Shown: piece by piece, positions 10,944 through 19,258 of the stretch
Layout of the letters: the number at the start of each line of letters is the position of its first letter
Position numbering within the stretch: the stretch's first letter is position 1
NCBI GenBank assembly: GCA_022072205.1
Contig: JAJVID010000041.1
Span: 1-56,938, forward strand
Direction of reading: 5' to 3'
DNA from: Acidobacteriota bacterium
Lineage (GTDB): Bacteria; Acidobacteriota; Blastocatellia; RBC074
Length of the DNA: 56,938 nt
Made by a program: the position numbers and the translations under genes
The notes under the pieces: model-generated
The model's database searches: none
Told to the model about the DNA's origin: nothing
Seen by the model: the letters and a program-made list of their open reading frames with translations, nothing else

Positions 10944-11675
10944 ATGCCAGCAGGTATGAACGCGGCGGAATTCGTCAGGAAGCTGAAGACTTACCGTTCG
11001 GCGGACGAACTCAGGAAGATTCAACGCTATTTCAAAACCGGCGAAGGCGAGTACGGCGAGGGTGATGAGTTTATCGGTGTGCGGATGGGACAGGTCTTCG
11101 CGCTCGCCAAAGAGTTTATCGAAACGCCGCCCGGCGAAATCGAAAAATTGCTGGAAAGCCCGATCCACGAAGTGAGGACCGGCGCGGTCAGTATTATGGA
11201 TTGGCAGGCTCGCAGCAAAAAAACGCCGAAAGAGCGCAGAAAAGAACTGTTCGATCTCTATCTTCGCCGTCACGATAGAATCAACAACTGGGATTTGGTT
11301 GATCGCAGCGCTCCGTATGTCGTCGGTGGATACTTGTTCGATAAGCCGCGCGACATTCTGTACAAGCTGGCTCGCTCTAAAAACATCTGGGAACGCCGCA
11401 CCGCCATTGTCAGCACCGGCTATTTCATCAGGAAAGGCGATCTGGCCGATACTTTCAAGATCGCCGAAATGTTGCTCAACGACAAAGAGGACTTGATCCA
11501 CAAGGCGACCGGGTGGATGCTGCGGGCGTCCGGCGGAGTTGATCGCCAAAGACTGTTGGGCTTCCTGGATCAACATGCCGCGACGATGCCGCGCACGTTA
11601 CTGCGTTATTCAATTGAACACCTCGATAAAGAACAACGGGATCATTACATGAACATGAAGAAGGCTGGATTATGA
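10944..11675 (+). CDS. AlkD-type DNA alkylation repair glycosylase
   Basis: A 243-residue HEAT-like-repeat protein of the AlkD family, which excises N3- and N7-alkylated purines. The family signature NNWDLVDRSAPYVVGGYL contains the catalytic Asp region, and NIWERRTAIVSTGYFIRKGD holds the conserved aromatic and basic residues of the DNA-binding groove. The ATG at 10944 is preferred to a TTG at 10902 because AAAAGGA lies at 10929-10935 and the family usually starts near here. The GNAT gene overlaps its stop by four bases (ATGA), so the two are translationally coupled. A 9-bp inverted repeat (10885-10893 with 10916-10924) precedes it and may act as an attenuator. Confidence 0.92.
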   Translation: MPAGMNAAEFVRKLKTYRSADELRKIQRYFKTGEGEYGEGDEFIGVRMGQVFALAKEFIETPPGEIEKLLESPIHEVRTGAVSIMDWQARSKKTPKERRKELFDLYLRRHDRINNWDLVDRSAPYVVGGYLFDKPRDILYKLARSKNIWERRTAIVSTGYFIRKGDLADTFKIAEMLLNDKEDLIHKATGWMLRASGGVDRQRLLGFLDQHAATMPRTLLRYSIEHLDKEQRDHYMNMKKAGL

Positions 11676-12277
11676 TCAAGATTCAACCTGTCACACTCGA
11701 AGGCCACGGCGTCCGCCTGGAGCCTCTGACATATGAACATCATGACGAACTGGCCGCGGCGGCGGCTGATGGCAAGCTCTGGGAACTGTGGTTCACTGTA
11801 GTGCCTGAACCGGAGCAGATGCGAGCGTACATTGCCGACGCGCTCGCCGGTCAGCAGGCTGGGCATATGCTGCCCTGGGCGGTGCGGGATTTGACGAGCG
11901 GCGCAATCGCCGGCAGCACCCGCTATCACGACATCGTCGCCAGGATTGATCGCGTGGAGATCGGTTACACCTGGTACGGAAAGCGCTGGCAACGCAGCCA
12001 CGTCAACACCGGCTGCAAGCTCTTGCTGCTCAGTCACGCCTTCGACGCGCTTGGGTGCAAGGTAGTCGGGCTGCGCACCGACAATTTCAACTTCGCTTCG
12101 CAGCGAGCCATTGAGGCGTTGGGCGCCAAGAAGGATGGAGTCCTTCGCCATCACCTGGCGCGCCGCGACGGGTCGGTGCGCGACAGCGTGATGTATAGCA
12201 TCCTCGCGCACGAATGGCCTGACGTGAAGCGTCATCTTGGGTCACGGTTGGCTCGTCACGAAAGCGGATCAAGCTGA
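11672..12277 (+). CDS. GNAT family N-acetyltransferase (RimJ/RimL-like)
   Basis: A 201-residue acetyltransferase of the GNAT fold. The N-terminus VTLEGHGVRLEPLTYEHHDE is typical of the RimJ/RimL-like subgroup. The acetyl-CoA-binding segment is IGYTWYGKRWQRSHVNTGCK, followed by LLLSHAFDALGCKVVGLRTD and then QRAIEALGAKKDGVLRHHL. The pyrophosphate loop is divergent (GKRWQRSHVN), as is usual in this subgroup. It starts inside the end of the AlkD gene and ends 24 nt before the sigma factor gene. The acceptor substrate is unknown; context suggests small-molecule or protein acetylation in the same stress regulon. Confidence 0.88.
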   Translation: MIKIQPVTLEGHGVRLEPLTYEHHDELAAAAADGKLWELWFTVVPEPEQMRAYIADALAGQQAGHMLPWAVRDLTSGAIAGSTRYHDIVARIDRVEIGYTWYGKRWQRSHVNTGCKLLLLSHAFDALGCKVVGLRTDNFNFASQRAIEALGAKKDGVLRHHLARRDGSVRDSVMYSILAHEWPDVKRHLGSRLARHESGSS

Positions 12278-12301
12278 GCGACGGATTGTCTGATTGGCGC
12301 C

Positions 12302-13606
12302 ATGTCAACTTCCAATACCCATCGCGCAATAAACGCCGTCTGGAGAATCGAGTCGGCCAAAATCATCGCCGGTCTGGCGCGCATCGTGCGTGATGTTGGC
12401 TTGGCGGAAGACCTGGCGCAGGACGCGCTGGTCGCCGCGCTCGAACAGTGGCCTGAGACGGGCGTCCCGGACAATCCGGGCGCGTGGCTGATGGCTACGG
12501 CGAAGCATCGCGCGATTGACCGGCTGCGGCGAAACACGCTGCTTGAAAGCAAACACGAAGAGATTGCCCGCGAGCTTGCGGATCGGGAAAAGTCGGCGCC
12601 GGATTTTGTCGCGGCGCTCGATGACGACATCGGCGATGATTTGTTGCGCCTTGTGTTCACGGCCTGTCATCCCGTGCTTTCCACTGAAGCCCGCGTCGCG
12701 CTCACGCTGCGAATGCTCGGAGGCCTGACGACCGACGAGATCGCGCGCGCCTTTCTAGTCTCGGAGCCGACTATCGCCCAGCGAATCGTTCGGGCCAAGC
12801 GGACTCTGGCCGAAGCGCGCGTGCCCTTCGAGGTTCCCCGCGCCGAGGAATTCGGCGTCCGCTTGTCTTCGGTGATCGAGGTGATCTATCTCATCTTCAA
12901 CGAGGGCTATTCGGCGACCGCTGGCGAGAGCTGGATGCGGCCCGCGCTGTGCGAAGAGGCGCTGCGTCTTGGTCGCATCCTCGCTGAGCTTGCGCCGAAG
13001 GAGCCGGAAGTTCACGGACTGGTCGCGCTGATGGAAATTCAGGCGTCGCGCGCGCGGGCGCGGATCGGCCCGATGGGAGAGATTGTTCCGCTTTTTGAGC
13101 AAAACCGCGCGCGATGGGATCAACTCCTCATCCGTCGCGGTCTTGCGGCGTTGGAACGCGCCGAAACGCTTGGCGGGGCGCTCGGCCCTTACACGTTGCA
13201 AGCCGCCATCACCGCCTGCCACGCGCGGGCGCGGACGCCGGAAGAAACAGACTGGGAGCGCATCGTGGCGATTTACGATGGGTTGGCGCAACTCACGCAA
13301 TCGCCCATCGTGGAATTGAATCGCGCCGTCGCAATCGGCATGGCGTTCGGCCCTGAAGCGGGACTTGAGATCGTTGACGAACTGACCTCGGAACCATCGC
13401 TCAAGGCGTATCACCTCCTGCCGAGCGTGCGCGGCGATCTTCTCGTCAAACTTGGCCGCGACGACGAGGCGCGCGCGGAGTTCGAGCGCGCCGCGGCGCT
13501 CACCCGCAACGAGCGCGAACGCGAACTGCTGCTTAAACGCGCAGCGGCTTGCAGCGCGCGCATCGGAGACGCAGTCGGCGCTGATCAGAATGAATTCAGG
13601 ATGTAA
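12302..13606 (+). CDS. ECF42-like RNA polymerase sigma factor with long C-terminal extension
   Basis: A 434-residue sigma factor. Region 2 (about 1-80) holds IVRDVGLAEDLAQDALVAAL then AWLMATAKHRAIDRLRR. Region 4 (about 125-180) holds VALTLRMLGGLTTDEIARAF and TIAQRIVRAKRTLAEARVPF. The remaining 250 residues form a DUF6596/TPR-like helical domain (LIFNEGYSATAGESWMRPAL, then VHGLVALMEIQASRARARIG). This layout marks ECF group 42, in which no anti-sigma factor is known and the C-terminal domain is thought to control activity. DGPF genes typically accompany it, as here. No ribosome site is obvious, which suggests coupling to the GNAT gene. Confidence 0.92.
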   Translation: MSTSNTHRAINAVWRIESAKIIAGLARIVRDVGLAEDLAQDALVAALEQWPETGVPDNPGAWLMATAKHRAIDRLRRNTLLESKHEEIARELADREKSAPDFVAALDDDIGDDLLRLVFTACHPVLSTEARVALTLRMLGGLTTDEIARAFLVSEPTIAQRIVRAKRTLAEARVPFEVPRAEEFGVRLSSVIEVIYLIFNEGYSATAGESWMRPALCEEALRLGRILAELAPKEPEVHGLVALMEIQASRARARIGPMGEIVPLFEQNRARWDQLLIRRGLAALERAETLGGALGPYTLQAAITACHARARTPEETDWERIVAIYDGLAQLTQSPIVELNRAVAIGMAFGPEAGLEIVDELTSEPSLKAYHLLPSVRGDLLVKLGRDDEARAEFERAAALTRNERERELLLKRAAACSARIGDAVGADQNEFRM

Positions 13607-13623
13607 CCTGGCTTAAAGGCATT

Positions 13624-13884
13624 ATGTGTAGAAACATCAAAACCCTCTTCAACTTCGAGCCGCCTGTCACCGACGAAGAGATTCGCGCCGCCTCATTACA
13701 ATTCGTGAGAAAAGTGAGTGGCTTCAACAAGCCATCGAAAGTCAACGAAGCTGCGTTCCTGGCGGCTGTTGATCAAATCGCAGCGGTTTCCAGAACTCTG
13801 CTGAACTCGCTTGAGACGAGCGCGCCGCCGAAAAACCGTGAAGAAGAGGCGGCCAAAGCGCGAGCGCGCTACAGCGCTCAATGA
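13624..13884 (+). CDS. DUF2277 family protein
   Basis: An 86-residue protein beginning MCRNIKTLFNFEPPVTDEEI, the highly conserved N-terminus of DUF2277, which includes a CRNIKxLxNFxPPxT motif. It continues with ASLQFVRKVSGFNKPSKVNE and an Ala/Arg-rich tail. Such proteins are small and cytosolic; function is unknown, although the invariant Cys2 suggests metal or redox chemistry. AAAGG lies just before the ATG. It follows the sigma gene by 17 nt and overlaps nothing. Homologues often lie near ECF sigma or DGPF genes, so it may belong to the same regulon. Confidence 0.92.
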   Translation: MCRNIKTLFNFEPPVTDEEIRAASLQFVRKVSGFNKPSKVNEAAFLAAVDQIAAVSRTLLNSLETSAPPKNREEEAAKARARYSAQ

Positions 13885-13909
13885 GCAGTTTGCAGAGCCA
13901 GACACGACT

Positions 13910-14575
13910 ATGACCAAACGTTTGCCAGCTAAATCGCTCAAGGTTTTGTTCATCGGCAACAGTTTCACTGCGCGGAACGATGTTCCCGGACTGATCGCGC
14001 AACTGGCAGAAGCTCGTGGCCGGCGGTTGCAGCATCAACTGATCCAGGCGGGCGGCGCGTCGCTGCGAATGCATTGGAACAAGGGAGAGGCGCAGAAGGC
14101 TATTGAGCAAACACGCTTCGATTACGTGGTGTTGCAGGAGCAAAGCACGTTGCCGGTCAAGAATGCGTCACGCATGAGCGAAAACATTCGTCACTTCGAC
14201 GAAGCGATCAAAGCCTCAGGGGCTAAGACTGCGTTGTATCTGACGTGGGCGCGCCAAAACGCGCCGGAGACGCAGGCCGCGATCACTGACGCTTACACCG
14301 CCATCGGCGCCGAAATCGGCGCGACCATCGTTCCCGTCGGCGTCGCCTGGCAAAATTTCCTCCGCAAACACGGCAACAACAAAAACAATTGGCCAGTATT
14401 GCACGACAAAGACCAGAGTCATCCCACAGTCGCTGGTTCGTACCTCGCAGCCTGCGTTTTCTTCGCCGTTTTGTTCGGCGAAAGCCCCGCTGGCATCGTC
14501 TGCAATCTGAAAGGGTTGACTCAATCAGAGGCGGAATTGCTGCAAAAGACCGCGTGGGCGACCGTGCAAAAATAA
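13910..14575 (+). CDS. SGNH/GDSL-like hydrolase
   Basis: A 221-residue esterase-like protein of the SGNH fold. Block I is KVLFIGNSFTARNDVP, in which the Ser of GNS is the nucleophile. An oxyanion-type segment follows (QAGGASLRMHW), then DYVVLQEQSTLP (block III region), and the catalytic Asp/His pair near the end in HDKDQSHPTVAGSYLAA. No signal peptide is seen, so it is probably cytoplasmic. The ATG at 13910 is used because homology begins just after it; the upstream extension is Arg-rich and overlaps DUF2277. It is the last gene of the plus-strand group and ends 10 nt from the convergent PQQ-like gene. Confidence 0.85.
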   Translation: MTKRLPAKSLKVLFIGNSFTARNDVPGLIAQLAEARGRRLQHQLIQAGGASLRMHWNKGEAQKAIEQTRFDYVVLQEQSTLPVKNASRMSENIRHFDEAIKASGAKTALYLTWARQNAPETQAAITDAYTAIGAEIGATIVPVGVAWQNFLRKHGNNKNNWPVLHDKDQSHPTVAGSYLAACVFFAVLFGESPAGIVCNLKGLTQSEAELLQKTAWATVQK

Positions 14576-14585
14576 GAACTCCAGA

Positions 14586-15827
14586 TTATTCCAGCCCCCA
14601 CAGCGCCAGCGTCGTCTCGTCCTTGATCAAAATGTTTTTGCCAACAATCGCCGGATGCGCCCAGGTCGGCTTCTCAGCCACGTGGTATTTCCTGATTACT
14701 TTTGCGCCTTTGTCGGCTGCGCTGGTCACGATCAGGTCAGCGTCGTTGGTCAGCGAGAAGATCGTTGCGCCTGCGATCAGCATCGCGGCGTTCTCGCCCT
14801 GGCGCGGATCGCCTGTCCAGAGCGTCTTGCCCGTCGCGGCGTCCAGACAGAAGAACTGACCCTTGTTCCTGTGCGACAGGCCGAAGAGCAGATCACCGGA
14901 GAGCAGCGGCGAATTCATATACATCGAGACTTCTTTGTTTTGCCAGACGGTGTCGGTCGCCCAGCGATTGTCGCGCCAGCCGACGCGGACGGCGAAGACG
15001 CCTTTATTGATGCCCGAAAAGATCAGCAGGTCTTTGTATTGAATCGGCGTGACAATGTTCTGGACATATTCGGTGGCGAACGGAATCTTCCAGAGCAGCG
15101 AGCCGTTGTCGGCCCAAACGCCGACGATGTTCTGCTGCGATTGGGTGACGATCTGGCGCTTGCCTGCGATCTCTACAACGATGGGCGTGGCGTAACCGGG
15201 ACCGTCGCCGTTCCAACTCCATTTCTCCTGGCCGGTCGCGGCGTCCAGAGCTTTCAACGCGCCGTTGTCGTTGCCGCCGATGTGAACGATCAGCAGGCCC
15301 CGATCAACGATGGGCGATGTGGCCGTGCCGAAGAATGGATGGTTGGGTTTGAACTCCTTGAATTCTTTCCGCCAGAGCAGCTTCCCTTTCGCCGCGTCAT
15401 AAGCTGACAGAACGCCGGTGATGCCGAGCGTGTAGAGCTTGCCGTCGCTGACGACCGGCGTTGATTTCGGGCCTTTGCCGTGACCGGTGGCGGCGGGGTT
15501 CATCGTGTACGCTATCGGGTAGCTGTCCTGCCAGATCGTCTTGCCTGTGCTGAGGTCGTAAGCGGCGGTGACTTCGTTCTCGCCCTGCCGCGAATGCAGG
15601 TAGACGCGATTGCCGATGACCAGCGGCGATGAATGGCCTACGCCGACGGTGATTTTCCATCGCTGTTTTAACTGATTGGGCCAGGCCTTCGGCGCGTTGA
15701 AGCCGCTGACGACGCCATCTCCGTTGGCTCCGCGCCATCGCGGCCAATCCTGCGCGGATGCGCCTTGAGTAAAGATGAAGAACAGAGCAAACGATAACGC
15801 TGTTTTGAACATTGCGTGATTGAACAT
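14586..15827 (-). CDS. Secreted PQQ-like beta-propeller protein
   Basis: A 413-residue exported protein. The signal peptide (residues 1-25, ending GASA) is followed by QDWPRWRGANGDGVVSGFNA, the entry motif of a family of PQQ-like propellers widespread in Acidobacteriota and Planctomycetota. Repeated blades carry LYTLGITGVLSAYDAAKGKLLW, LKALDAATGQEKWSW and CLDAATGKTLWTGDPRQGEN type sequences (A-D-x-x-TGKxxW). No PQQ-ligating or metal-binding dehydrogenase residues were identified, so it may be a scaffold or binding protein and not an enzyme. It is convergent with the SGNH gene and divergent from the pseudopilin-like gene. Confidence 0.85.
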   Translation of the reverse strand: MFNHAMFKTALSFALFFIFTQGASAQDWPRWRGANGDGVVSGFNAPKAWPNQLKQRWKITVGVGHSSPLVIGNRVYLHSRQGENEVTAAYDLSTGKTIWQDSYPIAYTMNPAATGHGKGPKSTPVVSDGKLYTLGITGVLSAYDAAKGKLLWRKEFKEFKPNHPFFGTATSPIVDRGLLIVHIGGNDNGALKALDAATGQEKWSWNGDGPGYATPIVVEIAGKRQIVTQSQQNIVGVWADNGSLLWKIPFATEYVQNIVTPIQYKDLLIFSGINKGVFAVRVGWRDNRWATDTVWQNKEVSMYMNSPLLSGDLLFGLSHRNKGQFFCLDAATGKTLWTGDPRQGENAAMLIAGATIFSLTNDADLIVTSAADKGAKVIRKYHVAEKPTWAHPAIVGKNILIKDETTLALWGLE

Positions 15828-16002
15828 AGCTTGATGATTCTCCGATTGTTTTTTGGTGAAGCGGCGATCTTACACGAACTTACATCTAAACGCCTTCTCC
15901 AGACTTGTGGTTTCAGCCGTTTTGTTGACACGTCGCGCGGCGCCACATAGGATTCGGCTCGTCTTCAAAACTCAACCACCAACGACGGACTGGAGGCTCT
16001 CG

Positions 16003-16521
16003 ATGAAACGCCCTCTGATTCCCGGCGCGCGTACAAAGGCGCGCGGATTATTATTGCTTACGATTTCTGTAAGCATCCTTACCACCGTACCGGCGCAGAA
16101 TAACGACGGCCCACCGCGGCGACGCCAGACAAGAGACAAGTGCAAAGTGGAAAGAAACAAGCTCAGGGTCGAGGAGGAGTTAAGGGTCGCGCTGCGAGTG
16201 ATGCGCCAGGCGATTGATGAATACAAAAAGCAGTGTGATTACGGAATGATTGGGCCGCTTGATCGCAGAGTTGACGACCAATGCTATCCGCCAAACCTGA
16301 AAGTGTTAGTGGATGGAATAAGTCCGCCGAATAACAGCGCGATAAGGATTCGTTTTCTGCGCCGCATCCCGATTGATCCGACAACGGGAAAGCGCGAATG
16401 GGGCTTGCGCTCCATGCAGGATGAACCGAGCGCCACAAAGTGGGGCCGGCAGAACGTGTTCGATGTTTATTGTTTGAGTAAAGGAACGGCGCTGGATGGG
16501 AGCAGGTATTTTGATTGGTAG
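16003..16521 (+). CDS. GspG-like pseudopilin-related protein lacking a prepilin cleavage motif
   Basis: A 172-residue exported protein. The C-terminal part RFLRRIPIDPTTGKREWGLR, then QNVFDVYCLSKGTALDGSRY, is the distinctive end of GspG-like type II secretion pseudopilins of Acidobacteriota, and LRVALRVMRQAIDEYKKQCD is the usual helix. However, the N-terminus is KARGLLLLTISVSILTTVPA, with no GFTLIE motif and no Glu5. It therefore looks like a normal signal peptide and not a prepilin leader. A Cys/Arg-rich linker follows. GGAGG at 15992-15996 supports the start. It could be a secreted homologue outside any pilus. No other secretion gene is nearby. Confidence 0.75.
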   Translation: MKRPLIPGARTKARGLLLLTISVSILTTVPAQNNDGPPRRRQTRDKCKVERNKLRVEEELRVALRVMRQAIDEYKKQCDYGMIGPLDRRVDDQCYPPNLKVLVDGISPPNNSAIRIRFLRRIPIDPTTGKREWGLRSMQDEPSATKWGRQNVFDVYCLSKGTALDGSRYFDW

Positions 16522-16605
16522 AAGACAGACCTCCACAAAAAGAAATGCGGATCAAGCCTTCCGGCAAGATCCGCTTCGAGCTATTTGAAGAGGAGGAAAA
16601 TGAGA

Positions 16606-17868
16606 CTATGCCGCGCGGCGCTTGGCCTTGGCGCCGCTCGTCAAAACTTCGATGGCTTTCTTCAGCATCAAGTCATCCGCCGGTTTCGGAGCCACGACCA
16701 CCGGAGGAGCGCCTTCATTCTGTTGCTGTCCCTGTTTGCCTTCATCAGGCGTCCCGACATCGGCCAGGTCGGCGCGTTTGACTTCGACGTTCGGCGTCAC
16801 GCCGTCAGTCATGAAAATCTTGCCTGAGGGCGCGGCGTGGCGCGCGACGGTCAACAGCAAAGCCGATCCGTCATCGAGCGGGAACAATTCCTGCTCTGAA
16901 CCCATTCCGAAAAGCGTGCGTTCGCCGACGACTTCGCCGCGCTGGTTTTCCATGATCGCGGCGGCGACGACTTCCGAGGCGCCTGCCGTCGTACGGTCAA
17001 TGATCACGGCTACGGGCAATTCGGTCAGATCGTTTTCAGGCTTCGCGTCGAAAGTGGCGATCACTTTTTCCTTGCGCCCGATTGATTTGGCGATGACGCC
17101 CGATTTCATGAAGAAATCAGCGACCTTCACGCCTTCATTCAACTCGCCGCCCGCCGACCCGCGCAAATCAAGGACGATTGATTTCGCGCCTTTTTTGATG
17201 ACATCTTTGATCGCGGCTTCGACCGCTTCCGATTGACCTTTGCCCAGAATCGGAACTTTGATGTAGCCGACCTGAGATTCCAGCATGCGCGTTTCGGTCG
17301 GAGTCGGCGCGACTTTGCCCCGCACGAGTTTGATCTTTTCGGGTTTGCGATTGATCAGAGTCAGTTCGACGCTCGAACCGGGATCGCCCGAAAGCAGCGA
17401 TTTCACGTCGTAAAGATCAAGGTCGCGCGTCGCGTGCCCGTCAATGTATTCGATCACGTCGCCGACCTTGATGCCGGACTTCTCTGAAGGCGAGTTCGGG
17501 ATCACTGCGATCACATAAGCGAAGCCGGAGTATTGGCCGATGACCATACCGGTCGTGTCGAGCCTGATTTTGTTGGACTGATATTCTTTAACCTGAGGCG
17601 GCAGCAGATAGGCGCTGTAAGGATCGAGTCCGTCAGTCAAACCACGCAGCGCGCCGACGCGAACTTTCTCAAGGTCAGGCTTCTCGACGTAATCGTAGAC
17701 GATATGCCGCACCACATCTTCAAAGATGCGCAATTGCGGGTAAGGCCCCGGATTGGCAATCGCCCTGAAGAGCGGATTGTTCGACTTGGATAGCATCCCG
17801 CCAACGATCGAGTAGAGAGCGATGAAAGCGGACAGCGTGACCAGCGTGAGTTTGCTGCGTATAGACAT
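16606..17868 (-). CDS. S41 peptidase (CtpA-like) homologue with catalytic residues replaced
   Basis: A 420-residue exported protein with a signal or anchor segment (5-27), a helical region (30-85), a PDZ domain (about 95-175, containing GMVIGQYSGFAYVIAVIPNS) and an S41 core (about 195-360). In active enzymes the nucleophile lies in ASASE and the base in GKG. Here the aligned sequences are TTAGASEVVAAAI, with Gly296 at the nucleophile position, and GERTLFGMGSEQ, with Met322 in place of Lys. Codons 16981-16983 (GGC on the coding strand) and 16903-16905 (ATG) show this directly. It is probably non-catalytic or unconventional. Ala/Lys-rich tail. GGAG precedes the ATG. Confidence 0.88.
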   Translation of the reverse strand: MSIRSKLTLVTLSAFIALYSIVGGMLSKSNNPLFRAIANPGPYPQLRIFEDVVRHIVYDYVEKPDLEKVRVGALRGLTDGLDPYSAYLLPPQVKEYQSNKIRLDTTGMVIGQYSGFAYVIAVIPNSPSEKSGIKVGDVIEYIDGHATRDLDLYDVKSLLSGDPGSSVELTLINRKPEKIKLVRGKVAPTPTETRMLESQVGYIKVPILGKGQSEAVEAAIKDVIKKGAKSIVLDLRGSAGGELNEGVKVADFFMKSGVIAKSIGRKEKVIATFDAKPENDLTELPVAVIIDRTTAGASEVVAAAIMENQRGEVVGERTLFGMGSEQELFPLDDGSALLLTVARHAAPSGKIFMTDGVTPNVEVKRADLADVGTPDEGKQGQQQNEGAPPVVVAPKPADDLMLKKAIEVLTSGAKAKRRAA

Positions 17869-18269
17869 CTAAACAGCTCCTTGAATGCTTTCTTGTTGGT
17901 TACGAACCGACGACGCAGGCCGATGATACAACACGCCGAAATGGGGGGCAAGCTGGCCTAATTTTCACCGGCCATTAAGCTTCAATAAGCCGCTGCGACT
18001 ATCCAACGCTCGCGCCGCCGCGCCAAAATTCGTGTGTAAACATTCAATAGATTTGAAAAAAAACGGCTGCTGCAAACCATACCATTTGCAGCAGCCTTAC
18101 AGGAGGATACCCCTTTGAAGAAACACCGGCTGGTGCTTTTCTCAGTGAGCAATTCTAAAGACGCGCTTTCTCAATTCCAAGTTTCCAATTTTTCCAGAAA
18201 GGATCGCTTCAACGCTTCACAAGCGAATACACAGATGTTTTCGGGGCATAGATTTTCCGGTCGCGTTGC
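17869..18269. other. Intergenic region, 401 nt, with one terminator
   Basis: This stretch separates the start of the S41 homologue from the end of the TAT-exported VOC gene; both are on the minus strand. It holds the terminator at 18056-18096 and presumably the promoter of the S41 gene. A plus-strand frame from a TTG at 18115 has an AGGAGG in front but runs antisense into the VOC gene and resembles nothing. I see no gene here. Confidence 0.6.
18056..18096 (-). terminator. Rho-independent terminator
   Basis: On the minus strand a perfect 12-bp stem (GGCTGCTGCAAA with its complement at 18065-18076 and 18085-18096) with an 8-nt loop is followed by G and eight T residues (18063-18056). This is a textbook intrinsic terminator. 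It lies 174 nt downstream of the stop of the VOC gene at 18270 and upstream of the S41 gene, so it should end the VOC transcript. Confidence 0.88.
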
Positions 18270-19046
18270 TCAACTCAACTCCACTATGCCCTTTGGCGTC
18301 TTCAACGTCGCGCGCAGCCTGGCCTCCTTGCTCTGTGTGACTTTCGATTCGATGCCGAGTTTCCTGAGCGATTCAGCGACGTTTGCCGAATCGGGGTGCG
18401 CCATCTCGAAAGACAGAAGCTCGCAGCCTTTCGGCGAATCCTGAGACGGGTGCGGCGAATCGGCGCTCCATTCGATGAAGAACGGGATCGGATCAACATT
18501 CCCGATAACGAATTTGCTGAGAACTCCGAGCGTCTTCCACTTAAGCAATTTCCCGTCGGGCCGGGCGCGCGAACCGTCGCGGGGGCCGAAGATTTGATAG
18601 CCGCCTGCGCGAGCCTTCTCCGCCACCGAATTGATGTCGGAGCTTACCGCCGCCCACGTGATCAATCGCGGCTCGGTGAGTCCCCGAACATCAATCTGGA
18701 AATTGTAGGTGGTCTGCGCCGGGTCGGGCGCGATGATTTCCAGATACCGCCTGCCGCCGAGCGCGACCAGCGCGTTGCGAGTTCCCCGCCCCGGATGAAC
18801 GCCGCCGATGACGGGTTTCACCCCGGTAGCTTTCTCGAACCACTCGACGGCCTGATCCAAAACAGCCGCGCCGAGAAGCAGGTGATCAGCCGCCATTTTC
18901 GCGGGAATCAGTTTTTCACCGCTCATCAAAATTCCTCCGAAGGTTGGGCGGTTCAACAGAACCGCTGCGCTCGTCGCGGCGCCGGCCCGCAACAGATCGC
19001 GGCGCGTAAACCGGCTGTCTCCTCTCGAAATTTGTGGCTTTTCCAT
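18270..19046 (-). CDS. TAT-exported VOC (Glyoxalase_3-like) protein
   Basis: A 258-residue protein. The N-terminus has a twin-arginine motif, FTRRDLLRAGAATSAAVLLN, so it should leave the cell folded. The mature part starts KMAADHLLLGAAVLDQAVEWF then EKATGVKPVIGGVHPGRGTRN and LGGRRYLEIIAPDPAQT, the hallmark of the Glyoxalase_3-like family. A second module holds AAVSSDINSVAEKARAGGYQ and PFFIEWSADSPHPS. The metal-ligand positions (an early His and Glu in YLEIIAPD, and a later Glu in FFIEW) are present. Substrate unknown. A rho-independent terminator follows at 18056-18096. Confidence 0.88.
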   Translation of the reverse strand: MEKPQISRGDSRFTRRDLLRAGAATSAAVLLNRPTFGGILMSGEKLIPAKMAADHLLLGAAVLDQAVEWFEKATGVKPVIGGVHPGRGTRNALVALGGRRYLEIIAPDPAQTTYNFQIDVRGLTEPRLITWAAVSSDINSVAEKARAGGYQIFGPRDGSRARPDGKLLKWKTLGVLSKFVIGNVDPIPFFIEWSADSPHPSQDSPKGCELLSFEMAHPDSANVAESLRKLGIESKVTQSKEARLRATLKTPKGIVELS

Positions 19047-19111
19047 TGATGATATTTCTCTTTATTCGCCGCTCAAGTTTGACTTCGCTCTCCAACTGAT
19101 TGGCTTCAAGA

Positions 19112-19117
19112 TATAAT
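19112..19117 (+). promoter_or_regulatory. Candidate -10 box (TATAAT) upstream of the CocE-like gene
   Basis: A perfect TATAAT lies 142 nt before the ATG of the hydrolase gene, in the divergent spacer with the VOC gene. A good -35 at standard spacing is missing: TTGACT at 19079-19084 is 27 nt away. It may be a weak or activator-dependent promoter. Confidence 0.35.
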
Positions 19118-19162
19118 GCCCGCGCGAGCAAACAGCAAGATTATCCTGACCAAAAAATCCCC

Positions 19163-19236
19163 TGGGAGCGCGGCGCCTGGCTTCACTCAAAAGGCGATCG
19201 GCCAGGTCTGAGCACGCAGGGATGCGTGCGCTCCCA
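19163..19236. repeat. Dispersed palindromic repeat (GGGAGCGC family), copy 1
   Basis: The left end is TGGGAGCGCGGCGCCTGGC and the right end GCACGCAGGGATGCGTGCG then CTCCCA, giving an outer inverted repeat TGGGAGCG/CGCTCCCA. A near-identical right-hand unit occurs at 26254-26278. This copy lies in the presumed 5' untranslated region of the CocE-like gene, 23 nt before its ATG. Confidence 0.75.
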
Positions 19237-19258
19237 TAGACTTCGAGGAGAAAGTTTG

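Noticed and set aside
18115..18444. A plus-strand frame from TTG with AGGAGG in front, just after a hairpin
   Set aside because: The hairpin is an intrinsic terminator for the minus strand, and the frame runs antisense through the VOC gene with no family similarity.
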